From Phytohabitans aurantiacus (GTDB taxonomy: Bacteria; Actinomycetota; Actinomycetes; Mycobacteriales; Micromonosporaceae): a stretch of DNA of 64,000 bases. The notes under the pieces were generated by a model, which had not been told where the DNA came from, did no database searches, and worked only from the letters and a program-made list of their open reading frames with translations. Both the position numbers and the translations under genes were made by a program. This document shows, in pieces, positions 1-6,656 of the stretch (positions are counted from its first letter, which is position 1; each line of letters begins with the position of its first letter). The stretch covers positions 349,946 through 413,945 of the forward strand of contig NZ_BSDI01000001.1 of NCBI RefSeq assembly GCF_027923225.1. Direction: 5' to 3'.

Positions 1-47
1 TGTTCGTGAACCTGGCGGACGTGCAGATCCTGCCGTCGTTCCTGTAA
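1..47 (+). CDS. C-terminal tail of an unidentified protein (partial)
   Basis: Only the last 14 codons are present, entering from the left edge in the frame beginning at base 3 and ending with TAA at 45-47. The tail reads FVNLADVQILPSFL. This is too little to assign a family. It is taken as a real gene because a strong hairpin follows directly and separates it from the convergent NlpC/P60 gene. Confidence 0.55.
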   Translation, partial: FVNLADVQILPSFL

Positions 48-51
48 CCGA

Positions 52-91
52 TGTGATGTGGGCCCGGCTGGAAGGCCGGGCCCACATCACA
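52..91. terminator. Bidirectional hairpin terminator
   Basis: A perfect 17-base-pair stem (52-68 with 75-91) closes a six-base loop. It lies exactly between two convergent genes. Neither side has a good U-tract, so it probably serves as a bidirectional terminator of the GC-rich actinobacterial kind. Confidence 0.75.
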
Positions 92-92
92 C

Positions 93-1121
93 TCAAGACG
101 GGCGGCGGAAGCCCGCGACGGGCATCGTGTCGATGTTCGCCATCCGCACCGGCTTGCCGGGCTGCGGCGCGTGCACCATCAGGCCCTTGCCCACGTACAG
201 GCCGACGTGGTGCAGGTCGCTGTAGAAGAAGACGAGGTCACCGGGGCGGGCGTTGGCGCGGCTCACCACCGCGCCCTGCTTCCACTGGGTGGCGGCGTGG
301 TGCGCCAGGCCGACACCGGCCTTGCCCCACGAGAACTGGGTCAGCCCCGAGCAGTCGAACGAACCAGGCCCGTCGGCACCCCACACGTAGGGCTTGCCGA
401 TCTGCGCGCACGCCGTCTTGACCGCCGTGCCGGCCGCTCCACCGATGTACTCGGCAGGGCAAGGCCCGATCCGCAGCGCGCCGCCCGATGTCGAGGACCC
501 GTACGCGCTCTCGCGCAGCTTCTGGAGCCGGTCGATCTCGCCATCGATGGTCTTCTTGCGGGCGGCCAACTCGGTGTCCTGCTGCTTCTGCTGCTCGATG
601 AGCGAGTCGAGCTTCTCCTTCTCCGACGCGTACTTGTCGCGCGCCTCCACCACGTCGGCGACCTGAGCGTTTTCCTGGGAGGCCAGCCGGTCGAGGATCG
701 TGAGCTGGTCGACGAACGTGGTCGTCGAGCCGCTGGCCAGCAGCGCGTTCAGGTCGGAGCCTGGACCGGTCATGTAGTACCGGGAGGCGATCGAGCCGAT
801 CCGCAGTGACGCCAGGTCTGCCTGGAGCGACAACGGTTGGATCTTCTTCTCCAGCTCAGTGGCCTTCTTCTGGTTGGCAGCGAGCTGGTTGTGCACCTTG
901 TTGTACTGCTCGATGACGGGTTCGAGCTGCTCCCACTGCGCGTCGATCTGCTTTTCGATCTCGTCGACGGAGGGGGCGGCGTGCACCGGGGTGGCGGGCA
1001 ACAATCCGGCGAACACCGCGGTGGCCAGCAGTACAAGGCCGCGCAGAGACAAAGGTCCGGCTCCTTGGAAGTGTGGCCGAGGGAGCCTCCGGAGGGGGGT
1101 AAGGGAGGCGAGCGGGTCCAC
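93..1121 (-). CDS. Secreted NlpC/P60 peptidoglycan endopeptidase (RipA-like)
   Basis: Predicted 342-residue exported cell-wall hydrolase. A hydrophobic signal segment at about residues 28-48 ends in a VHA-A type cleavage site. A long charged coiled coil (about 50-200) follows, then a C-terminal NlpC/P60 domain (about 230-342). The catalytic triad is visible: Cys257 in DCSG, His305 before VGLY, and His317 in VHAPQ. The family cleaves D-Glu-diaminopimelate bonds in peptidoglycan stems, and the coiled coil probably holds the domain inactive or binds a partner such as FtsX. The GTG start is preceded by an AAGGTGA-like ribosome site. The gene lies 40 bases after the CNNM gene on the same strand and may be its operon partner. 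Confidence 0.9.
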   Translation of the reverse strand: MDPLASLTPLRRLPRPHFQGAGPLSLRGLVLLATAVFAGLLPATPVHAAPSVDEIEKQIDAQWEQLEPVIEQYNKVHNQLAANQKKATELEKKIQPLSLQADLASLRIGSIASRYYMTGPGSDLNALLASGSTTTFVDQLTILDRLASQENAQVADVVEARDKYASEKEKLDSLIEQQKQQDTELAARKKTIDGEIDRLQKLRESAYGSSTSGGALRIGPCPAEYIGGAAGTAVKTACAQIGKPYVWGADGPGSFDCSGLTQFSWGKAGVGLAHHAATQWKQGAVVSRANARPGDLVFFYSDLHHVGLYVGKGLMVHAPQPGKPVRMANIDTMPVAGFRRPS

Positions 1122-1161
1122 ATCGGCCGTTGGTCACCTTAAGGAAGATCAGCGACAGAAA

Positions 1162-2166
1162 TCAAGCGCCGACGACGGCGGTCAAGACATCGTCGAGCGT
1201 CACGACACCGAGCGGAGTACGGCCGTCACTCACGAGCGCGATGTGCCGGCGTTCCCGCCGCATCGCCAGCAGGAGCTCGGCGAGCGTGCGGTCGGGCGGT
1301 ACCAGCGGCAGCGGACGGATGATCTCCGGCGGCACAGCTGCGATCCGCTGCGCGCCCTCGTATCCGAGGACGTCCTTGACGTGCACGAAGCCGAGTACCC
1401 GCCGGGTGTTGCGCTGCACGACGGGGAAGCGCGAGCGCCCGGTGCGGGTGGCGAGTACCTCCAGCGACGCGGGCGACACGTCGTCGGCGACCGTGGTGAC
1501 CGTCGACCACAGCCGCATCGCGTCGGCGGCCGTGCGTTCGTTCAGCGCCAGCGCGCCGGTGATGCGGGCGTGCTCCTCGGCGTCGAGCAGGCCCTCGGTG
1601 CGCGCCTGCGAGACGAGCCCGGCCAGCTCCTCGGCGGTGAACACCGTCTTCACGGCGTCGGTGGCCTCGACCCGCCAGATCCGCAGCACCATCCGGGAGG
1701 CCCAACGCATCGCCACCAGCAACGGCTTGGTGGCCAGGCAGAACGCCAGCATCGCCGGGCCGAGCCACAGCGCGGACAGCTCGGGACCCGCGAGCGTGAT
1801 GTTCTTCGGCACCATCTCGCCGATGACCGTGTGCAGGAACACCACCACGCCGAGGGCCAGCACGAACGCCACCGGGTGCAGCGCCCGGTCGGGGATGCCG
1901 AGCGCGTGGAACGGCCCTTCGAGGAAGTGCGCGAGCGCCGGCTCGGAGATCGCACCGAGCAGCAGCGCGCACACCGTGATCCCGAGTTGGGCACCGGCGA
2001 TCATCAGCGGGATCTGGTTCATCGCCGACAGCGCCCAGCGGGCTCGCTGCGAGGTCTCCGCGAGCGGTTCGATGACGGTACGCCGGGACGCGATCAGCGC
2101 GAACTCGCTGCCGACGAAGAAGGCGTTGCCCAGCAACAGGAGCACGGTGACCAGCACGCTACTCAT
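1162..2166 (-). CDS. CNNM/DUF21 and CBS-pair membrane protein (short form)
   Basis: 334-residue membrane protein. The N-terminal DUF21/CNNM transmembrane domain occupies about 1-180, with the characteristic GNAFFVGSEFAL start and the GEMVPKN motif. A CBS pair follows (about 190-334). The C-terminal CorC/HlyC domain found in its upstream neighbour is absent. Members of the CNNM/CorC family are linked to magnesium or cobalt efflux and, under an old name, hemolysins. It overlaps the end of the upstream paralogue by eight bases, so the two are probably co-translated and may form a heteromeric complex. The substrate is not evident from the sequence. Confidence 0.88.
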   Translation of the reverse strand: MSSVLVTVLLLLGNAFFVGSEFALIASRRTVIEPLAETSQRARWALSAMNQIPLMIAGAQLGITVCALLLGAISEPALAHFLEGPFHALGIPDRALHPVAFVLALGVVVFLHTVIGEMVPKNITLAGPELSALWLGPAMLAFCLATKPLLVAMRWASRMVLRIWRVEATDAVKTVFTAEELAGLVSQARTEGLLDAEEHARITGALALNERTAADAMRLWSTVTTVADDVSPASLEVLATRTGRSRFPVVQRNTRRVLGFVHVKDVLGYEGAQRIAAVPPEIIRPLPLVPPDRTLAELLLAMRRERRHIALVSDGRTPLGVVTLDDVLTAVVGA

Positions 2167-3439
2167 CGGCGGCCACCACCCGGACCTGCTCGATGCGGTG
2201 GCGGTCCATCTCGACGACGGTGAACTCCCAGCCGTGCTCCTCGACGGTCTCGCCCACGATCGGGATGTGGCCGAGGCGCGCCATCAGGAAGCCGGCCAAC
2301 GTCTCGTACGGGCCCTCGGGCAGCCGGAAGCCGGTCTGCTCCTGCAACTCGTCTTCGCGCAGCACGCCGCCGACCAGGAAGCTCTGCTGGCCGCCGGGCG
2401 CGGTCAGCTCGACCGGGCCGGTGTCTTCGACCGAGTCCGGGTCGAACTCGTCGGCGATCTCGCCAACCAGCTCCTCCACCAGGTCTTCGAGGGTCACGAC
2501 GCCGTCGGTGCCGCCGTACTCGTCGACCACGATCGCCAGATCGGCGTCCGCCGCGCGCAGGGCGGCGAGCACGCTGTCGAGGTCGAGGCTCTCGGGCACG
2601 TAGACCGGCTCGCGCGCCACCGCGGCCACCGTCGTGGTCGACCTTCTGATCGGCGGTACGCCCAGCGCGTCCGGCACACCAACCACGCCGGTGACGAGGT
2701 CGAGCGTGTCCTCGTACACGGGGAAGCGGGTGTGGCCGGTCTCCTGGGCGGCCGCGATCAGCTCGGCCACCGTGGCGTCCGCCTTGAGCGCGACCACGTC
2801 GACCCGGGGCGTCATCGCCTCGGCGGCCCGCTTCTCACCGAACCGGATCGTGCGCCGCAGCAGCATCGCCGTGTCGGCGGGCAGGGCACCGGCTCGCGCC
2901 GAGATCGCGGCGAGCAGGCCCAGCTCCTCGGGCGACCGGGCGCTCGCCAGCTCCTCCTGCGGCTCGACGCCGAGGCGGCGCACCAGCCAGTTGGCCGAGC
3001 CGTTCAGGGCGCGGATGAGCCAGCCGAACATTATCGAGAACGTGCGCATGGGCGCCGCGGTGGACAGCGCCACCGGCATCGGGCGGGCGAGGGCGGCGTT
3101 CTTGGGTACCAGCTCGCCGAACAGCATCGACAGCAGCGTGGCGAGGCCGAGCGCCAGGGCGGGAGTGACGCTGTCGGTGGCGTCGCCGGCGATCGGCCGG
3201 ATCGCGGGGCCGAACAGCTTCGCCAGGGCCGGCTCGGCGAGGTACCCGGTGAGCAGCGCGGTGATCGTGATGCCGAGTTGCGCGCCGGAGAGCTGGAAAG
3301 ACAGCTCGCGCAGCGCCTTGCGAACGGTGCGGGCCCGCCGGTCGCCCTCGTCGGCGCGCTTGTCGATCTCGGCCCGGTCGACGGTGACCAGCGCGAACTC
3401 GGCCGCGACGAAGAACGCGTTGCCGGCCGTAAGCGCCAC
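2159..3439 (-). CDS. CNNM/DUF21, CBS-pair and CorC/HlyC-domain membrane protein
   Basis: At least 426 residues: DUF21 domain with NAFFVAAEFAL and GELVPKN motifs, a CBS pair containing the DEYGGTDGVVTLEDLVEE signature, and a C-terminal CorC/HlyC domain. Family members act in divalent-cation efflux or membrane repair. The start is a problem. GTG at 3439 leaves only five residues before the conserved NAFF motif, so the first membrane helix is cut short. The frame stays open upstream and encodes a fitting hydrophobic stretch (LLLTALLPLVGFVALTAG), but no ATG, GTG or TTG begins it. A GAGGTG ribosome site sits 5 and 8 bases before two ATC codons near 3484-3489. Either a rare ATC start is used or a sequence error hides the real one. 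Confidence 0.85.
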   Translation of the reverse strand: MALTAGNAFFVAAEFALVTVDRAEIDKRADEGDRRARTVRKALRELSFQLSGAQLGITITALLTGYLAEPALAKLFGPAIRPIAGDATDSVTPALALGLATLLSMLFGELVPKNAALARPMPVALSTAAPMRTFSIMFGWLIRALNGSANWLVRRLGVEPQEELASARSPEELGLLAAISARAGALPADTAMLLRRTIRFGEKRAAEAMTPRVDVVALKADATVAELIAAAQETGHTRFPVYEDTLDLVTGVVGVPDALGVPPIRRSTTTVAAVAREPVYVPESLDLDSVLAALRAADADLAIVVDEYGGTDGVVTLEDLVEELVGEIADEFDPDSVEDTGPVELTAPGGQQSFLVGGVLREDELQEQTGFRLPEGPYETLAGFLMARLGHIPIVGETVEEHGWEFTVVEMDRHRIEQVRVVAADE

Positions 3440-3642
3440 GAATCCGACCAGCGGCAGGAGCGCGGTCAGTAACAGGCCGTCGATGATCGGTTCACCTCGG
3501 CGGTCATTGTCCCACGATCGAGTGTATCGATGGATGTGCGCCTGTCAGCGTTATGACTTTCACTTTGCCCAGCCCAGCCATCGCCCGGCAAGCTGCTGGC
3601 ACGCACGGGGGGATTAGGCACGGCCAATGTCGGGGAGGGCGA

Positions 3643-3876
3643 ATGGCCGGGTTTACCTTGGGAGTCGTCGTCGCTTTGTTCGTGGGCGTCTGGTTGGGAA
3701 AGATGCATGTCGCGGCAAAGGGAAAGCGGTCGGATTACGCCAAGGCCAAGGCGGGCCTGCCGGGTCTGCGCAAGGGCGCGCGGGCGGCGAGCATCCGTTA
3801 CCTCGGGTATCTGCTCGTGGTCATTCTGATGGTGGTGGCCCTGATGTATGGCGTAGCGGCGAACGGCGAGCCTTAG
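3643..3876 (+). CDS. Small two-helix membrane protein
   Basis: 77 residues from an ATG preceded by GGGAGGG six bases upstream, which fixes the start. Two hydrophobic helices are visible (about residues 3-22 and 53-73), separated by a basic linker rich in Lys and Arg that should stay cytoplasmic. I do not recognise a named family. The 3' end overlaps the convergent VanZ-like gene by 56 bases, an unusually long tail-to-tail overlap. Both reading frames look genuine because each carries clear membrane segments. Confidence 0.65.
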   Translation: MAGFTLGVVVALFVGVWLGKMHVAAKGKRSDYAKAKAGLPGLRKGARAASIRYLGYLLVVILMVVALMYGVAANGEP

Positions 3877-4384
3877 AAAGCCGGAGCACCGCCACGGCGA
3901 GGGCGACGCCGAGGACCGCGCCGATCGCGTTGTTGGCCCAGTCGCGCGCGGCGCAGTCGCGGCCCAGATCCAGTAGCGACTGCGTGACCTCGATGGCCAG
4001 CGGAAGCAGGACTCCCACGAGGGCGACCGGCCCCGGCCGGCGGCTGGCCAGGGTGGCGAAGAACGTGAACGGCATGAACATCAGCACGTTGCCGACGCGC
4101 TCGCCGCGGTCGCTGGTGGCGACCAGGGCCCGTGCGAAGTCTCCGATATCGGTGAGTGCCCGGCCGCAGGCGGCCAGCTCCCGCGAGTAGCCCTCGCCCG
4201 GAGGCGGTGGGAGCGTGAGCGCCGCGATCGCCGCCAAGCCGAGCAGGGCGCCGAGGGTGGGCAGCGGCGGCCAGCCCAGCTTGCGCGCGAGCGGCTGGAA
4301 CAGCGCCACCGCGGCGGTCGCTAGGAAGAAGAGCGTCAAGGCGGGCCACGGCTCGGCCAGGAACGCCTTGGCCCAGCCGATCAC
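3821..4384 (-). CDS. VanZ-like membrane protein
   Basis: 187 residues with about five hydrophobic segments. The VanZ-family signature is present: a GNVLMFMPF segment, then IEVTQSLLDLGR, then RDWANNAIGAVLG with the conserved acidic, Gln, Arg and Asn positions. VanZ proteins lower teicoplanin susceptibility by an unknown mechanism, and most actinobacterial relatives are uncharacterised. It lies six bases after the FeS oxidoreductase on the same strand and could be transcribed with it, although no functional link is apparent. Confidence 0.8.
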   Translation of the reverse strand: MIGWAKAFLAEPWPALTLFFLATAAVALFQPLARKLGWPPLPTLGALLGLAAIAALTLPPPPGEGYSRELAACGRALTDIGDFARALVATSDRGERVGNVLMFMPFTFFATLASRRPGPVALVGVLLPLAIEVTQSLLDLGRDCAARDWANNAIGAVLGVALAVAVLRLSKARRSPLRHTSGPPPSE

Positions 4385-4390
4385 CGGCGG

Positions 4391-6490
4391 TCAGCCCTGC
4401 TTCTGTACGGAGCGGAGCAGCACGGTCGCCACGTCGACGACCTCGACCTCTTCGGCGGCGCCCTTGCCGGTGACGCCGTCGCCGATCATCGTGTAGCAGA
4501 ACGGGCAGCCGACGGCGATCGTCTTGGCGCCCGTCGACAGGGCCTCCTCGACGCGCTCGACGTTGATGCGCTTGCCGATCCGCTCCTCCATCCACATGCG
4601 AGCGCCACCGGCACCGCAGCAGAACGACCGCTCGCTGTTGCGCGGCATCTCGGTGACGGTACCGGCCTGCGCCAGGATCTCGCGGGGTGGGGTGAAGACG
4701 CGGTTGTGCCTGCCCAGGTAGCACGGGTCGTGGTACGTGATGCCGCCGTCGATCGGCTGCACCGGCGTGAGCTTGCCGCTCGATACGAGGTGGGCGAGCA
4801 GCTGCGTGTGGTGCACCACCTCGTACTGGCCACCAAGCTGCGGGTACTCGTTGCCGAGCGTGTTGAAGCAGTGCGGGCAGGACGCGACGATCTTCTTCAC
4901 GCCCGCCTCGTTGAGCGTCTCCACGTTCTGCTGGGCCAGCATCTGGAAGACGAACTCGTTGCCGATACGGCGGGCCGGGTCGCCGGAGCAGGTCTCGCCC
5001 TCGCCGAGGATCGCGAACTTCACCCCGGCCTCGTGCAGCAGCGTCGCCACCGCTCGGGTGGTCTTCTTCGCCCGGTCTTCGAACGCGCCGGCGCAACCGA
5101 CCCAGAAGAGGTACTCGAAGTCATCGGCCTCGCCGACCCGGGGCACCTCGAAGTCGAGGCCCTTCGTCCAGTCCTCGCGGGTGTTCTGCGGGGCGCCCCA
5201 CGGGTTGCCCTTGTTCTCCAGGTTGCGCAGCATCACGCCGGCCTCGGACGGGAACGACGACTCGATGAGCACCTGGTACCGCCGCATGTCGACGATGTGG
5301 TCGACGTGCTCGATGTCGACCGGGCACTGCTCGACGCAGGCGCCGCAGGTGGTGCAGGACCACAGCACGTCCGGATCGATCACGCCGCCTTCGTCGGCAC
5401 CGCCCACGAGCGGCTTCTGCCCTTCGGCAAGCGCGAGCGCGTCGACGTTGCTGTGGTCGTCTCCTGCCAGCAGGTACGGCGCCTTGGCGTACGCGTGGTC
5501 GCGCAGCGACAGGACGAGCAGCTTCGGCGACAGCGGCTTGCCGGTGTTCCAGGCCGGGCACTGCGACTGGCAGCGGCCGCACTCGGTACAGGTCGTGAAG
5601 TCGAGCAGGCCCTTCCACGTGAACTGCTCGACGGCCGCCACGCCGAACTGGTCCTTCTCCGGATCGGCCTCCTCGAAGTCCAGCGGCTTGCCACCGGACA
5701 TCATCGGGCGCAGCGGACCGAGGCCGGAGCCGGCCGGGCGAGCCGGGTCGCGCTTGAAGAAGATGTTGAAGAACGCGGCGAACCGGTGCCACGCCACACC
5801 CATGGTCACGTTGAGCGCGATCGTGATCAGCCAGGTCATCGAGATGACGATCTTCACGAGGGCGGTGACGCTGAGCGCCGCGTCCGAGGCCGGAAGGATC
5901 TCGCCGAGGGCGTGCGAGACCGGCGCGGCCCACACCGGCCACTCGCCGTGCCCCGTCGCGTACTTGAACCCGCGGATCAGGAACCCGCAGATCAGCACCG
6001 CGACGATGACGAACTCGACGAAGTAGCCCTGCCACATCGTGGAGCCGGTGAACCGGGACAGGCCGCGCGCCTTGCCGGGCCGGTTGCGCAGCCGGATCGC
6101 GATCAGCACGAGGATGCCGAGCAGGCCGAACACACCGATCAGCTCGGTGGCCAGGCCGAAGAGCGCCCATCCGCCGATGATCGGCAGCCCGGCGTGCGGG
6201 TCGACGACCTCGAAGTAGGCCTCCAGCACCAGCAGCGACAGGATGATGAAGGCGACCATCACGAACCAGTGCGCCGCGCCCACGACGCTCCACTTGAGCA
6301 TCCGGGTGTGGCCGACTGTCTCGGTCAGCATCCGCTTGGTGCGGGTGCCCTTGTCGCCGAAGCGCTCCGGATCGGGCTGCCCCAGCCGGATCACCGAGAG
6401 CATCGTGCGCACCGCGCGTACAGCCAGCGCGACAGCCACGAGCGTGATGGCGGCAGCCAACACCGTTGTCACGATTTGGACAGTGCCCAT
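4391..6490 (-). CDS. Membrane-bound FeS oxidoreductase, HdrD/FadF type
   Basis: 699 residues from an ATG with AGGAGG upstream; a longer reading from 6541 lacks such a site. The N-terminal part (about 1-265) carries several membrane helices resembling a NarI-like cytochrome subunit. A cytoplasmic part follows with two 4Fe-4S motifs (CTECGRCQSQCP and CTTCGACVEQCP). Two CCG cysteine-rich domains come last, with CSGDPARR, CPHC, DPCYLGRHN and CCGAGG. This layout matches FadF and the electron-transfer-flavoprotein:quinone-type reductases thought to return electrons from fatty acid oxidation to the quinone pool. It stands alone apart from the VanZ-like gene. A palindromic operator overlaps its predicted -35 region. 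Confidence 0.88.
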   Translation of the reverse strand: MGTVQIVTTVLAAAITLVAVALAVRAVRTMLSVIRLGQPDPERFGDKGTRTKRMLTETVGHTRMLKWSVVGAAHWFVMVAFIILSLLVLEAYFEVVDPHAGLPIIGGWALFGLATELIGVFGLLGILVLIAIRLRNRPGKARGLSRFTGSTMWQGYFVEFVIVAVLICGFLIRGFKYATGHGEWPVWAAPVSHALGEILPASDAALSVTALVKIVISMTWLITIALNVTMGVAWHRFAAFFNIFFKRDPARPAGSGLGPLRPMMSGGKPLDFEEADPEKDQFGVAAVEQFTWKGLLDFTTCTECGRCQSQCPAWNTGKPLSPKLLVLSLRDHAYAKAPYLLAGDDHSNVDALALAEGQKPLVGGADEGGVIDPDVLWSCTTCGACVEQCPVDIEHVDHIVDMRRYQVLIESSFPSEAGVMLRNLENKGNPWGAPQNTREDWTKGLDFEVPRVGEADDFEYLFWVGCAGAFEDRAKKTTRAVATLLHEAGVKFAILGEGETCSGDPARRIGNEFVFQMLAQQNVETLNEAGVKKIVASCPHCFNTLGNEYPQLGGQYEVVHHTQLLAHLVSSGKLTPVQPIDGGITYHDPCYLGRHNRVFTPPREILAQAGTVTEMPRNSERSFCCGAGGARMWMEERIGKRINVERVEEALSTGAKTIAVGCPFCYTMIGDGVTGKGAAEEVEVVDVATVLLRSVQKQG

Positions 6491-6524
6491 GCGCCCCTGG
6501 CCTCCTGATCCACGTTTCCGGTGC

Positions 6525-6558
6525 TCCCAGACTACCCACAAGGTTACCGGCCAGTAAC
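6525..6558 (-). promoter_or_regulatory. Promoter and palindromic operator of the FadF-like gene
   Basis: On the minus strand, TTACTG (6552-6557 as read on plus) and TAGTCT (6529-6534) are separated by 17 bases, giving a plausible -35/-10 pair. The 16-base near-palindrome GTTACCGGCCAGTAAC (6543-6558, one mismatched pair) covers the -35 element. That position is typical of a repressor site, and TetR-family regulators of lipid catabolism are a reasonable guess. Confidence 0.5.
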
Positions 6559-6656
6559 GTGGGCTTCCCCCCTGACCTTAGGACAAGCAGGGGATAGCGC
6601 GGCGGTGACGCGTCTCTCTAGACTTCGCGCCGACTTCAATACGGGGAGGAATTCTT

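Noticed and set aside
1122..1161. A c-di-AMP (ydaO-type) riboswitch before the NlpC/P60 gene, as is common in actinobacteria
   Set aside because: Only 40 bases separate it from the upstream gene, with no matching conserved elements.
3466..3708. An 80-codon minus-strand reading frame upstream of the CNNM gene, considered as its missing N-terminal part
   Set aside because: It is in a different frame, reads as antisense to the small membrane protein gene with no membrane character, and ends in a stop before the conserved helix.
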